DNA from: Epiperipatus broadwayi
Lineage: Eukaryota; Onychophora; Udeonychophora; Euonychophora; Peripatidae
Direction: 5' to 3'
Assembly: GCA_028023455.1 (NCBI GenBank)
Contig: JAQFVV010000013.1
Coordinates: 14,582,258-14,646,257, forward strand
Length of the DNA: 64,000 nt
Shown here: piece after piece, positions 24,308-37,245 of the stretch
How positions within the stretch are numbered: the stretch's first letter is position 1
Layout of the letters: each line of letters starts with the position of its first letter
Position numbers and translations under genes: made by a program
Notes under the pieces: model-generated
Databases searched by the model: none
What the model saw: only the letters and a program-made list of their open reading frames with translations
What the model was told of the DNA's origin: nothing

Positions 24308-26768
24308 TAGTGATCAAATCTTTCTAATTTTATTTGTATTATTTTAATTTAAATTACACAGATATAATATACAGTATGTTTAAATGTTTGAAATAATTGA
24401 TGTTTGACAGTCACTATTTTAGAATACTAATAATGTTAATTATTTGAAAAGATTCCAATCTACTGCACAGACTCCTAACTGTTCTCAACTATCATCAATG
24501 CTGTTCTAATGCTAACTGATACAAAGTTATAAATTAAGACTGATCTTATTACTTGATTGTTGTGATCAATTACAGGTTATGATATTAGTATGCAATAAGT
24601 AATAAAATAATTGTAAAATATAGAAAATTGCATCTGTACTATAATGGCATCTATATAAGATCAAATACATGTGGTAATTGTAAATTGTACGAGTTGAAAA
24701 ATCCACCACCTAAATGCAAGTCGGATCCAAACTCAGCTGAATCAAACTGAATTCAAACCCAACTCAACAGCTCAGATTAGTAGAAATATAAATTGATGGC
24801 ACAGTGCTATGTGCCAAGAAACTAGCTCAATGGTTGGTGAGGATCAGAGACCCCTGAACTGACATTAATATCTGATAATAAACTGAATAAAAATAAATTT
24901 AAATCGAATCATATGTATATGCTTGGGTTGCCAACACAGACAACGAGCATTAACATTAAAATAATTATGAAAGAATTAAGAACTAAGAAACCAAGTGTGT
25001 TTAGAAAATATTTAATAATAATAATTTGTTTGGTTTGAATTTTAAATAAAGATTACGTTAATTAATTCTAGTCCTTAAACAAAATTTATAATTATAATAA
25101 GAGTAGCGGTCCTCATTATATGCCAATAAATATTACGCAATATTTGAAAGTCTATGTCTAGGCCCCCAACAAGGAATAAAAGGCAGATAAAGGTATTCAT
25201 TAGTAAAGGAAATTTTTACTCTAATTTTATACGAAAGAATGTACTATTTATTTTCACATTCGCAATTCATTCATGAAGAGCAAGATACGTATTTTAGGGC
25301 ATAACTTTGATCTTTATTAGAGAACTTATTTTGAGATATAACGGAGAATTTGTTGGACTTTAATTTAAATCACTTCATCACGAATTACGAGCATCAGAGT
25401 GGGCTTTACTGGAACAGAGAGGCATGAGCTATAAAATGAAATTGAAAGACGATAGCTGGTCGATAATCTAAGTGGCTTGCATATGACAAGTCTTATGCCA
25501 TTTGACTAATAGGAACAGGAGAGGAAGTGCTTTCTTCCTTGATAATTGAAAATAACAGAAATATTATCACCGACCAGCCTGACGGAGCGGAAGATTGCCC
25601 TACGTCAGCAATGTTTGAAGATGATGACTTGATAGTCATCATTTGAAAAATAAAACCCAATTATAGAATGCTTTACATGATGACTTGATCAATTTAATCA
25701 AAGTCAAATGAGCTTTTAACTAAAATTATTTAAAGTATTTGTAAATCATATTAATTGTGCCCCAATCATCGTGCTCTTCCTGAATCTAAATAGCAAGTAA
25801 TTGAAATTTGAATTAGAATATATTTGATTCCTTTATCGGCCCTTTTGCAAAAATATTTTAACATTATATATATGAATAAATACATATTGGTAAACATGAG
25901 AAAATAACTGGGGCATAGATTAGAAATGGAGCTAATAATTTATTATTAGCCAATTATAAAAATAACACACATTTAATAATTTCTTTCAACTCGATGAGAA
26001 CTGTATAAATCTAGTTCTAATGGGCGAGAATTAACTATTAGAATTAAGTTTATATTACTTGTATAAGGCAAAGAAAATGAAGGAGATCATCGAGTCGAAG
26101 GATTATTGGCATATCATTAAAAATAACAACATTAATAAATTTACTCAATAAATATACATAATAAAATAAATGAACCACCACGTAAGAAAGGAAAGTTAAA
26201 GACTAGAAGTTGAGAGAATTATGATATAATAGCATAAATAAAAGTAAGTTTACACAAAGATTATTACACAGAGATTATGACATTTATAGAATGAAAAGAA
26301 CTCTTAAAGGGAGTGTAAAGTAAAGTTTGGAACTGGCCAGAAAGTTTAAGGTTCATTATGGAAAGATATTACCCATTTCTTCTGGGCTGGATCCTTAGGT
26401 TACACGTCCGAGTTGGTAAAAACATAGGCACGCATTTAGTTGATTACTTGATCAGCATTTTATTTGATTTTGGCAGCATGATTTGTCTGTAAAAGATTCA
26501 GCAGCTCCATTGAAGATTTTCAGGGGACTTCAGGAACCGATAGCCAGATTCCTGACATTTAGCCCCTTACCATGATCGAAACACTATTTAAAATGCACAG
26601 AGTTTACTGCACTTCTCTACAACAAAGATGGCTTTCCAAACTTTTCAGAGCTATATATACTGTCCTCTGATGCCTTCAGTCTAGCGCTTCTTTCATTATC
26701 AATGTTTTTAGATTTACTGGTTGTTTTTAGATACACTCCCTCGATAAGGCTTTCAAACTCATTAACTT
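24308..26768. other. Intergenic DNA with a less AT-rich central block
   Basis: From about 25,080 to 26,720 the sequence is less AT-rich. It includes agctatatatactg (TATA-like, near 26,650) downstream of aagatggctttcc. This may be the promoter part of an old LTR, but I find no second LTR and no coding domain. Confidence 0.3.
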
Positions 26769-26798
26769 GAATTCATTTTCTAATTAGAAAATGAATTC
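26769..26798. repeat. Perfect 30-bp palindrome
   Basis: The 15-base half beginning gaattcattt is followed immediately by its exact reverse complement, so the site can form a cruciform without a loop. Confidence 0.9.
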
Positions 26799-28929
26799 TT
26801 AAAATCAGAAAATGTTTTTAATTAGGAAAGCCTTATCTTTTTTTCTAATTAATAAAACTTTAACTGTTGTTTTTGGAAAAGGAAAATCTGAAAGCTTATC
26901 GAAAGAATGTAGCTTTTAATCAATAAAATTTTAACAAATTATTTAAAAAATAAAATCAAACATTCCTGACACAATGAAACTTTTAAACAATTATATATAG
27001 TTAAATATTTACAAATATATACGCACAATCCATGCAGTTATAATATATAAATTCATGAATAATTCTATCATGAATTTATTAATAGCATTGATTAATTTTA
27101 AACTGAAACTAGTTAATTTTAATACACATTTGAAATAAGTTATTCTTTATTGAAATTAGCGTGGATTGAACGTATAAAGCCCCATTGCATAGAAAATTCA
27201 AGGTTAGTACTAGGGTTTGAAGTGGGCTTATGGCTAGATGTCATGAAGCTAGGATTGAACTCAGATCTGACTGCTTCAATATCTATGATAAAAATTAACC
27301 ATCCACCATGTATATAGCATACAGTGACTGGCAGTCGCATATGTATCACTATGATATGTATGAAGAATATGGATGGCATATAGTAGGACTTGATCATCTA
27401 CCATACATCACCATTTAAATAAGATAAGAATTGTAAGGATCAGTGATTACAAATGATGTTACAATCGTTTAATACTAGTTTGTTAAAAAAGAATGAGAAT
27501 CATATGTAACTCATAATCCAAATTGATGGATACTAGCTATACATCCTTATCAATAATAATAATTTGACTACATGACTAGTTACCTAAAACTGCCATCTAT
27601 TTAACAGAACTTCAATCTAGTTTGTCTATGCAGCAGGCTTTCCTCCCATTCATAATTTTAAACATTTGCTGATTTAATATGCTATTATTAACTAAATAAA
27701 GTGGATATAACTGATTAACATACCATTATTTAGTAGCATAGCAAGAGATCAAAGAGATCATGATTATAAGCCAACTGTCTTTATAGAATATTTTTTATAT
27801 ATTTATCACCAACTAGATAGTGGTAGAAAAATAGAACAAACTATTATCTCTTATATTCCTGCTCATAAACAGATTCATTACATATCTAATATATTTTATT
27901 AAATTGGAGACAATAATTAAATTGAGTTTAAGTTTTATACTTATTCTTTCAGTTGTATTGGTTCATGTTCAGTTCTTAGATATTGGCAGAGTTGATTCTT
28001 TGTCATAGCTATGTTGGAAGGTTTTAAGTCACAGTTTATATTTGATTAGAGGGATTCAACAGTGATTTCCTCTTGGTTTAATAGTGAGTTTTTCTGTTAG
28101 CACTGGAAATAAGACTTAAGTAAAATGGATGTATAGTGGACACACATTTGGTTGGTTTTTTCTCTTGTTGACAGCTTCTTTCTCAGAACTTGGTGATGGA
28201 TTTTTTAGCCTGCCCCCTGCTAGCTAGACAGAACAAGGCAGATAATTATTTCTCTACCCCTGTATGGTAGATGTGCTGAAACTTGTAGATTAATAATTAT
28301 TTGACTAAGAGACTAACAGCATATAACAAATCGTAGAAGCAGGCAAGAATTAATAATTTATGCAGAATAATACATACAAAATAATGACAGAAAGATAAAA
28401 GATTATTTTTTTAAGAAAGTGATTTTCCCAAACTATTTATGCAATTATAAGCTATCTTATCAGTAAAACTCAAATCTATCTCTTGGAGTCTGGAGCTTCT
28501 GATTTATTGGCCATAGATAACTCCATTACTTGCGCTGAGGTTCAAGTTTATTTCTCCAACATCCTATTTGCAAGCTCTTATTTTTAAGTAGGAATAATAG
28601 CCATTTGAATTAAATTATTTTAATTATTTATCTTCTTAAAGTTAATCTAGTAATCGGTTTACAAGCATTTCAATTACTTTTTTTTTAAAAAACTACTTTT
28701 AGCTAAATTTAGAATCTATTATCTTTTTACAAACTTTAGAAAATATTTTGTTTTTAACACAAATTAACTTTATAATTAATTATACCATATTCATTTATCT
28801 GTGTATTTATAATAGATATTTAATTTTTAATTATAAAAATTTATTAAAATTTTTAAACTTAAATTTTGTTAGTAATTTTTAACATTCGAACATGAAGTGT
28901 ATATGTAAGTGCATATATATATATAGCTT
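26799..28929. other. AT-rich DNA without a recognised gene
   Basis: Only the weak SINE candidate listed separately is noted here. Confidence 0.45.
27180..27310 (-). mobile_element. Possible old tRNA-derived SINE
   Basis: On the minus strand GAGTTCAATCC (around 27,250-27,262) resembles the pol III B box. An ATGGTTAA-type A-box-like string lies about 45 bases upstream. The surroundings are less AT-rich than the flanks. There is no clear poly-A tail or target-site duplication, so this is weak. Confidence 0.25.
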
Positions 28930-31640
28930 CATTATGTCAAATGGGACATTATTGGACTTTGTGAAGTTAGAAGAAAAGGAGAAGAAACAATTGATTTAAA
29001 AAAGTGGACATATATTCTATTATAAAGGCACACATATTGGAAATACAAGTGGAGTAGGATTCATTATAAATAAAAAGTGGAAGAACAATTTTGTGGTGAT
29101 TGATGGTGTATCGGACAGAGTGGCAAGATTAGTTATACAACTTAATATCAGATACCAAATGCAGATAATTCAGGTTTATGCCCCAACAAGTTCTCATAGT
29201 GATGAAGTAGTAGAAGATTTTTATATGGATGTACAAAAGGCTTTTGATCAGAGTAAACAACATTTTAAAATTGTTATGGGAGACTTTAATGCTAGAATTG
29301 GTAGACAAATGAAAGATGAAATTGCTGTAGGTAATTTTGGTTATGGTAATAGAAATGAGAGAGGACATAGACTTGTGGAGTTTGCAGAAAAAGAAAAAAT
29401 TTATATTATGAATTCATTTTTTGAGAAAAATGTTAAAAGGAAATGGACATGGAAGCATCCAAATGAAGGTACAGCAGAATTGGATTATATTTTGACTAAC
29501 AGAAAATACATATTTCAAGATTGTAATGTTCTTAATAAATTTAACACAGGAAGTGATCATCGATTAGAAAGGTGTAAGTTACGTGTTAATGTAAAACTAG
29601 AGAGACAAAAATTATTAAGAAAAACAATATTTGCAGTTGATATTCCTAATCTTCAGAAACATTCTAATGAATTTAAATTAGAACTTACAAATAGGTTTCA
29701 AGTGTTAGGAGATTTTGAACATAATTCAGATTTGAATGAAATTAATATGAAAATAACTGATACACTTTTACAAACTGCAACAAACATAGCTGGTAGAAAA
29801 AAGCAGCAATTGACTAATCAAATTTTTACTGAGACTAGAGAATTTATGAAGAAAAGAAGGAAAATGAAGATATACAAAAATGATGTATTAAAAAGGATTG
29901 AATATCTCGAATTTTGTAAAATGGTATGGAAAAGAGTTGAAAATGATATAAGAAAGTATAACTGTGAAATAGCAAGGAAAGCTGTAGAAGAAAATAAAAG
30001 TCTCAAAAATGTTAAACAACATTTTGGTATTGGTAGGAAATTTATATCTGCAATAAGAAAAAAAGGTGAAATTATTACTAAAAAGAGAGATGACATCTTG
30101 AAATTGGTAGAAGATTTTTATCAAGAATTATATAGTAATAAAGAACAAGTACCTCCTATATCTATTACATCTTCCGAATTGCCCAGAATTTTAAATGAAG
30201 AAGTGAGACATGCAATTAAGTGTATGAAGAAAGGAAAGGCTCCAGGAAATGATAGAATTATAATTGATATATTAAAAGAAGCAGGTGAAGAAATAGAAAC
30301 AATTTAGCAAAGTTATATACCAAATATCTAAATGATAAAGATGTACCGGAAGATTGGAAGAATGCAGTAATAATATTAATACTTAAAAAAGGTGATAAGG
30401 AAGATATTAGAAATTACAGACCTATCAGCCTTTTATCAGTTTTATATAAAAATTTTACCAAGATAATTACAACTTGTCTACAGAGAACTTTGGATTTCCA
30501 CCAACCAAGAGAACAAGCTGGATTTAAAAGTGGTTTTAGTACAATAGATCATATCCAGGTATTGAGAGAAGTCATAGAAAGGACAAATGAATATGAGTTG
30601 TCATTATGTTTTGGATTTGTAGATTATGAAAAGGCATTCGATTCTATACACATTTCTTCAGTGATTAAAGCATTGGATCATCAAGGTATAGATCCAGGAT
30701 ATTGTCATATTTTAAAGAATATTTATAAAAATGCAACAGCAACAATTAGATTACATAATGATACTGGAAAAATCAACATTGAGAAAGGTGTAAGACAAGG
30801 TGACTCCATATCTCCAAAACTCTTTACAGCAGTGCTGCAAGAAGTATTTTGTGGATTAAAATGGGAAACTAAAGGAGTGAAAGTAAATGGAGAGTATTTA
30901 AGTCATTTAGATTTCGCAGATGATGTAGTTGTTTTTGCAAATAATGCTTCAGAGCTGCAGGAAATGTTGCAGGAGTTAGCAGATGAAAGTAGAAAAGTAG
31001 GGCTAAAGATGAATGTTAAAAAGACTAAAGTAATGTTTAATCGATTTGCTCAAAATATGAAAATAAAGATTGATTATGAAGAATTAGAAGAAGTTAACAG
31101 TTACAAATACCTTGATCAGATTATTAATACAGATGGAAAAATAATGGAGGAAATTAATCATAGAATTAAACTTGGTTGGAGTGATGGTTTTTAACAAATG
31201 TGTTTTACCAGTTCTTACTTATGGATCTGAGACTTGGACACTTAATAGAAGAGCAATACAAAAACTTCAGACCACTCAAAGGAGTATGAATAGATGTATG
31301 TTGTGAGTAACAAGAAGAGATCGAAAACACAATGTATGGGTAAGACAACAAACATGTGTTACTGACCTTATTGAAAAAATTAAAAGATTGAAATGGAGTT
31401 GGGCTGGACATATTGCTAGAAGAGATGATAATAGATGGACAATTGAAATTTTAAACTGGATTCCAAGAGATTGTAAAAGACCCAGAAAGAGACCACATGT
31501 GAGATGGATGGATGAAATAAGAAAATGTGCAGGGGCGTTGTGGAGAAGAGAAGCTAAAGATCGGAGAAGATGGATTAAACTTGGAGAGACCTTCATCCTG
31601 CAGTGGATTGATAATGGTTGATGATGATGTCATTTTAAAG
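28930..31640 (+). mobile_element. RTE-clade LINE, 5'-truncated plus-strand copy
   Basis: A non-LTR retrotransposon lacks its 5' end and the first part of the endonuclease, as usual for target-primed reverse transcription. It carries endonuclease, reverse transcriptase and the basic C-terminal region. It ends just after a short (TGATGA)-type tail, typical of RTE elements, which end in simple repeats rather than poly-A. The minus copy at 31.9-35.2 kb is closely related and lies tail to tail with it across about 275 bp. A deletion of roughly 60 bp near 31,185 is visible against that copy. Confidence 0.85.
28938..31621 (+). pseudogene. RTE endonuclease-reverse transcriptase pseudogene
   Basis: The polyprotein would nick target DNA and copy the element's RNA at the nick. 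Visible parts, in order, are an AP-like endonuclease (LCEVRRKGEE, VYAPTSSHSDE, GDFNARIG at about 29,279, SDHR at about 29,554), then reverse transcriptase (YRPISLLSVLY, FVDYEKAFDS, GVRQGDSISPK, FADDVVVFA at about 30,911). Last is the C-terminal block with GHIARRDDNRW and a WMDEIRKCAG-type segment. The longest open pieces are 29,093-30,307, a frame running from about 30,304 to 31,194, and 31,388-31,621. Breaks against the sister copy are an extra A near 29,005, a 1-bp loss near 30,303, a deletion of about 60 bp near 31,185, and a TGA near 31,306. The catalytic Asp pair is intact but the gene is dead. Confidence 0.9.
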
Positions 31641-31913
31641 AACTTGTAATACATTAAATATATTAAGAAATATTATTACTGAATCAATATTTCAGTTATT
31701 CCAGATTATTCTAAATAATTCTAAATGTAAATTTTGTATGTGTTCATTTCTATTTTTTTTAAGCTTAATATATATATATATACATACATATACTGTCATG
31801 GGTGCCATTAGACCAATCTGTCTCAATATATCATTTTTAAAAAGTTAATTCTATGCACTTTTTATCTAAGAAAGTGCTATTTATTTAGTAAAACATTTAT
31901 TTTCTGAATATTC
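31641..31913. other. Spacer between two tail-to-tail RTE copies
   Basis: AT-rich unique sequence with a (TA) run near 31,769-31,781. No gene is seen. Confidence 0.6.
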
Positions 31914-34900
31914 ATCATCATCATCATTATCAACCATTATCAATCCACTGCAGGATGAAGGTCTCTCCAAGTTTAATCCATCTTCTCTGATCTTTAGCTT
32001 CTCTTCTCCACATCACCCCTGCACACTTTCTTATTTCATCCATCCATCTCACATGTGGTCTCTTTCCGGGTCTTTTAGAATTTCTTGGAATCCAGTTTAA
32101 AATTTCAATTGTCCATCTATTATCATCTCTTCTAACAATATGTCCAGCCCAACTCCACTTCAATCTTTTAATTTTTTCAATGAGGTCAGTAACACCTGTT
32201 TGTTCTCTTACCCATACATTGCGTTTACGATCTCTTCTTGTTACTCCCAACATACATCTCTCCATACTTCTTTGAGTGGTCTGAAGTCTCTGAATTGCTC
32301 TTCTATTAAGTGTCCAAGTCTCAGATCCATAAGTAAGAACTGGTAAAACACATTTGTTAAAAACCTTCCTTTTCAAACATATAGGCATGTTTCCTTTTAG
32401 TATCAAGTTATTTCTACCAAAAGCACTCCAACCAAGTTTAATTCTATGATTAATTTCCTCCATTATGTTTCCATCTGTATTAATAATCTGACCAAGGTAT
32501 TTGTAACTGTTAACTTCTTCTAATTCATCATAATCAATCTTTATTTTCATATTTAGAGCAAATTGATTAAACATTACTTTAGTCTTTTTAACATTTATCT
32601 TTAGTCCTACTTTCCTACTTTCATCTGATAATTCCTGAAACATTTCCTGAAGATCTGAAGCATTATTTGCAAAAACAACTACATCATCTGCGAAATCTAA
32701 ATGACTTAAATAATCACCATTTACTTTCACTCCTTTAGTTTCCCATTTTAATCCACAAAATACTTCATGCAGCACTGCTGTAAAAAGTTTTGGAGATATG
32801 GAGTCACCTTGTCTTACACCTTTCTCAATGTTGACTTTCCTAGTGTCATTATGTAATCTAATTGTTGCTGTTGCATTTTTATAAATATTCTTTAAAATAT
32901 GACAATATCCTGGATCTATACCTTGATGATCTAATGCTTTAATCACTGAAGAAATGTTTATAGAATCAAATGCCTTTTCATAATCTACAAATCCTAAGCA
33001 TAATGGCAACTCATATTCATTTGTCCTTTCTATAACTTCTCTCAATACCTGGATATGATCTACTGTACTAAAACCACTTTTAAATCCAGCTTGTTCTCTT
33101 GGTTGGTGGAAATCCAAAGTTCTCTGTAGACGAGAAGTAATTATCTTGGTAAAAATTTTATATAAAACTGATAAAAGGCTGATAGGTCTGTAATTTCTAA
33201 TATCTTCTTTATCACCTTTTTTAAACATTAATATTATTACTGCATTCTTCCAATCATCCGGTACATCTTTATCATTTAGACATTTGGTAAATAACTTTGC
33301 TAAAATTTTTTCTATTTCTTCACCTGCTTCTTTTAATATATCAATTATAATTCCATCATTACCTGGAGCCTTTCCTTTCTTCATACCTTTAACTGCATGT
33401 CTCACTTCTTCATTTAAAATTCTGGGCAATTTGGAAGATGTAATAGATATAGGAGATACTTGTTCTTTATTACTATATAATTCTTGCTAAAAATCTTCTA
33501 CCAATTTCATGATGTCATCTCTCCTTTTAGTAATAATTCCATCTTTTTTTCTTATTGCAGATATAAATTTCCTACCAATACCAAAATGTTGTTTTACATT
33601 CTTAAGACTTTTATTTTTTTCTATAGTTTTCCTTGCTAGTTCACAGTTATACTTTCTTATATCATTTTCAACTCTTTTCCGCACCATTTTACAAAATTCG
33701 AGATATTCAATTCTTTTTAATGCATCATTTTTGTATATCTTCATATTCCTTCTTTTCTTCATAAATTCCCTAGTCTCAGTAGAAATTTTATTGGTCAATT
33801 GCTGTTTCTTTCTACCAGTTACCTTTGTTGCAGTTTTCAAAAGTGTATCAGTTATTTTCATATTAATTTCATTCAAATCTGAATCATGTTCAAAATCTAC
33901 TAATACTTGAAACCGATTTGTAAGTTCTAATTTAAATTCATTAGAATGTTTCTGAAGATTAGGAATATCAACTGTAAATATTGTTTTTCTTAATAATTTT
34001 TGTCTCTCTAGTTTTACATTAACACGTATCTTACACCTTACTAATCGATGATCACTTCCTGTGTTAAATTTATTAAGAACATTACAATCTTAAAATATGT
34101 ATTTCCTGTTAGTCAAAATATAATCCAATTCTGCTGTACCTTCATTTGGATGCTTCCATGTCCATTTCCTTTTAACATTTTTCTCAAAAAAAGAATTCAT
34201 AATATAAAGTTTTTCTTTTTCTGCAAACTCCACAAGTCTATGTCCTCTCTCATTTCTATTACCATAACCAAAATTACCCACAGCACTTTCATCTTTCATT
34301 TTTTTTACCAATTCTAGCATTAAAGTCTCCCATAACAATTTTAAAATGGTGTTTACTCTGATCAAAAGCCTTTTGTACATCCATATAAAAATCTTCTACT
34401 ACTTCATCACTATGAGAACTTGTTGGGGCATAAACCTGAATTATCTGCATTTGGTATCTGCTATTAAGTTGTATAACTAATCTTGCCACTCTGTCCGATA
34501 CACCATCAATCTCCACAATATTGTTCTTCCACTTTTTATTTATAATGAATCCTACTCCACTTGTATTTCCAATATTTGTGCCTTTATAATAGAGTATATG
34601 TCCACTTTTTAAATCAATTGTCTCTTCACCTTTTCTTCTAACTTCACAAAGTCCAATAATGTCCCACTTAATATAAGAAAGTTCTTCTTCTAATTCTTGC
34701 AATCTTCCTTCACTTGAAAGTGATCTGCAGTTGTAAGTACCTAAATAAAAAGTCGTCATCAAATGGCAGCCTGGGTCCGCAATCAGGGGATTCTTAGCAC
34801 CCTCCGCCTTCGGCCACCAACTGCTGCCTTGGTTGGTGACTTTACAGCCTCCTGGGAATAAGGGCCATGCTTTATTTTTGTCTTTCATAATTGTATATAT

Positions 34901-35225
34901 GTATTGGGAAAATAGTTATCATTTACACAAACATTCATTCTGCCTTATCAGGCACTGAGAAGAAAGACCATGTTGTTTATTGATCTTAAACTCAGAGGTA
35001 AAAAGCCAATAAACTCACCACGCTGGCTAATGCGTGTTGGTGAGCAGCCCATCCATGTTCGTATACTATATGAATAATCACATAGTAATAACAGCTGCAA
35101 CGACAAGAACGTATGGAGTGGACATTAGGAATTTGCCCTGCTCGGTTCCTTTAAGGCCTCCAAGAGGAATCAAAGGGTCTCCTTTCAGTTAATAGCAAAA
35201 CTCCTTTCTGCAGCATCTGAATATT
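31914..35225 (-). mobile_element. RTE-clade LINE, near full-length minus-strand copy
   Basis: The element reads from about 35,225 down to a (TGA)n tail at 31,914-31,935. Upstream of the first Met (34,888) is about 330 bp of markedly GC-richer sequence that fits the 5' untranslated region, and its left limit is approximate. Endonuclease, reverse transcriptase and C-terminal region follow in order. It is the least damaged transposon in the window and may have inserted relatively recently. Confidence 0.88.
31930..34888 (-). pseudogene. RTE endonuclease-reverse transcriptase, nearly intact
   Basis: Starting at 34,888, the N-terminus leads into an endonuclease opening LGTYNCRSLSSEGRL, with LCEVRRKGEE, VYAPTSSHSDE and GDFNARIG. 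Reverse transcriptase follows from about 33,430, with PGNDGIIIDILKEAG, YRPISLLSVLY, FVDYEKAFDS, GVRQGDSISPK and FADDVVVFA. The C-terminal region includes LPVLTYGSETW and ends ILQWIDNG at 31,930. This architecture, including the GHIVRRDDNRW block, is that of RTE elements often annotated as craniofacial development protein 2-like. I see three defects against the plus copy: a frameshift in a T-run near 34,300, TAA for CAA at about 34,090, and TAG for TAT at about 33,487. The last 499 codons are uninterrupted. Confidence 0.9.
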
Positions 35226-35265
35226 AGTATTGTTTATATGTGTGTGTGTGTGTGTGTGCAAATTT

Positions 35266-35385
35266 AATAAAACAAGACAATCTCCAAGAGCTAAGAATAA
35301 TCATGCTAATGTGTCAACAAATGTAAAGAATAAAAGGATGATTCATCCTTAACTTCAATTTTGATGATGTTAAAAATAAAGTCTC
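35266..35385 (+). repeat. Repeat C, single copy
   Basis: About 100 bp, including agagctaagaat and cttcaattttg, match both arms of the inverted pair at 44,590-44,911. It begins just upstream of the minus RTE copy, next to a (GT) run at 35,241-35,259. The family is not recognised. Confidence 0.55.
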
Positions 35386-36194
35386 TCACTTCTAAAGACT
35401 TTATAATGTAATCATAAAGTTTGTCTTATAATTAAAAGTTTCATTATGTTATGTCTCAGAACAATCAATCTCTACACCTTCGAACAGACATATGTTTATG
35501 CAATTTTTTACCTGGTAAAACAATGGCAACTTGGATTATGATTTACGACATAAATAATACAAACATTTATAAGAATATTAATATTACAAATACATACCAA
35601 ATTATATACAACTTAAATTACATACTAACCTGAAGGCATATAGAAATCGCAGTGAAAGTTGATGCAACCTTTTCAAGTCTCTAGACTTGTTTTTGGTACT
35701 TTCATAGGCAAGTCTCGCCACTGTAGAAGCTATCTAAGACAACCCACTATGACATCCACCATGTGGTGTGGCAAATTCATATGCACAAACATACCTTCCA
35801 TGAACAAATCTCTTTTGGTTTCTTCTCTAGACAGTATGTTCACTTTTAATTATTATAGTTCCTTTTGTTATTCATTGATCCATTCAGATCCAGCTGACAT
35901 TGTTTAATTTTTTTTTTCTCTGTAGATGAAACTGGCATAATTAAAATCTACATTTTAACTGTTATTCATTAATTAGTTTTAGTTAGATTTTGATGGAATT
36001 CCATTAATGAATTTCTTTGGAGATTTTAAAAAATTTAATTAAAGTTGATTCCTCAGGTTATAATTAATATTTTTGTAAAACTGAATTCTTTTGTTAAACT
36101 GATTCGATAAGTTTTAATTTTACTTATTTTATACTAAATAACTTCACTGTGAGTAAGTATTTCAACATACATGCATATATATATATATATATAT
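35386..36194. other. AT-rich DNA without a recognised gene
   Basis: Two open frames (35,451-35,633 and 35,659-35,907) show no motif. A (TA) run lies at 36,176-36,196. Confidence 0.45.
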
Positions 36195-36654
36195 ATTATA
36201 ACGGAAATGGTTATTCGTACGGTTGATTAATTATTTGTACTTTCAACTATATTTATTTCGATTATTTTATTCTACATTATACTTATTTATTATATCCATT
36301 TATTCTTTTCATAACTTTTATTTCTATCCATTTATTGTTTACAACTTAGATTCTTTATTATCTTATTTATTATTTTAACCAACGCCGTTACAATACAAGC
36401 AGAGAGCTAATACAGATACAAATTTAACTTCATATCTATATCCTTGACTGAACCCTTAGGCAATACATACATATTATCTTGGCATTATTTTTCCCAGCCA
36501 AGAACTCTCGGCTGCTGAACAGAGCAAACTATTTCAAAGAAACTTAACGAATGTCCAGCGCTTGCTATTTATTTTTTAGAATTGGGATTTTGCATGAACA
36601 AGCAGCACATGAATATCTTAAACAAATCTGTATGCCCCTTTAATCACTACTTAC
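36195..36654 (-). repeat. Probable 3' LTR of the Gypsy element
   Basis: On the minus strand the block starts TGTAAGTAGTG immediately after a G-rich polypurine tract and ends near CCATTTCCGTTATA. Gypsy LTRs commonly start TGT and end ACA; here the end is one base off. Poly-A signals (AATAAA) lie inside at about 36,286-36,380. No second copy is available in this window to confirm the limits, so the 460-bp length is an inference. Confidence 0.5.
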
Positions 36655-36668
36655 AGTTCCCCCCCTGT
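36655..36668 (-). promoter_or_regulatory. Polypurine tract before the 3' LTR
   Basis: The minus strand reads CAGGGGGGGAAC directly before TGTAAG. Such a tract primes plus-strand DNA synthesis in LTR retrotransposons. Its place just upstream of the inferred LTR supports both calls. Confidence 0.6.
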
Positions 36669-36891
36669 CATAGCTTGGTGATAGGAGAATAAAGCAAGGA
36701 TGCGAAATTTAATGACAAATATGTTTAATAATAATATTCACACTTTATATAAAAAAAATTACATTATAATAATAATAAACACACACTTATAAAATACATG
36801 GCTATAATAAACATATGAAAATAGATCAGATATTAAAGTTCTTAAAGTCCTGTTGATAGAGTTCTATTTTATCAAATCATTAATTTTATAT

Positions 36892-37119
36892 CTAGTTATG
36901 AATAGTAAACAAATGAAATGCATGCATGCTTTTACCTAGGCTTTGTTGTAATTGTCCCTTGGGTATTTCTTCCGAGCGCTCTTGATTAACCTCCTCAGTT
37001 TGTGGGGTTATTTTCATTCCAGTTTTGCTTGTTGATTCCTTAGGTTCTCCATTGACTTCCTCAGTTTGTGGGGTTTTTTTCATCCAGTTTTCTGGTTGAT
37101 TCTTTAGGTCGAGTTTCAA
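36892..37119 (-). pseudogene. 75-codon open frame, possible pol tail
   Basis: The frame is hydrophilic, rich in E, K, Q and T, and holds an internal repeat: TPQTEEVN occurs twice, 22 residues apart. It sits between the integrase remnant and the polypurine tract, where Gypsy pol normally ends, so it may be the end of pol or a short extra frame. No domain is recognisable. The Met start is only the first in frame. Confidence 0.35.
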
Positions 37120-37149
37120 TTGACAGCTACAGAAGCAGAGGTCCCTCTA

Positions 37150-37245
37150 GCAGGTCAGGCAAAGATCTTACATTGCGAGTCAGTGATGAGACGGCTTGAA
37201 TCCGAACCCATGTCCCTTTAACGCCACTAGCCACGCACTTCTTTC
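37150..37245 (-). mobile_element. Candidate tRNA-derived SINE fragment
   Basis: The minus strand has TGGCTAGTGG, close to a pol III A box, and GGTTCGGATTC, close to the B box GGTTCGANTCC, spaced more closely than in a normal tRNA. The stretch is clearly GC-richer than its flanks. A 16-base string, tcaggcaaagatctt-like, recurs at 37,441-37,456 and may mark rearrangement. It differs from the SINE family at 48.4 and 63.4 kb. Confidence 0.4.

Noticed and set aside
29129-31654. Minus-strand open frames opposite the plus RTE copy
   Set aside because: Antisense shadows of endonuclease and reverse transcriptase.
32140-33910. Plus-strand open frames opposite the minus RTE copy, up to 133 codons
   Set aside because: They are antisense shadows of the reverse transcriptase; their composition mirrors it and no motif is present.
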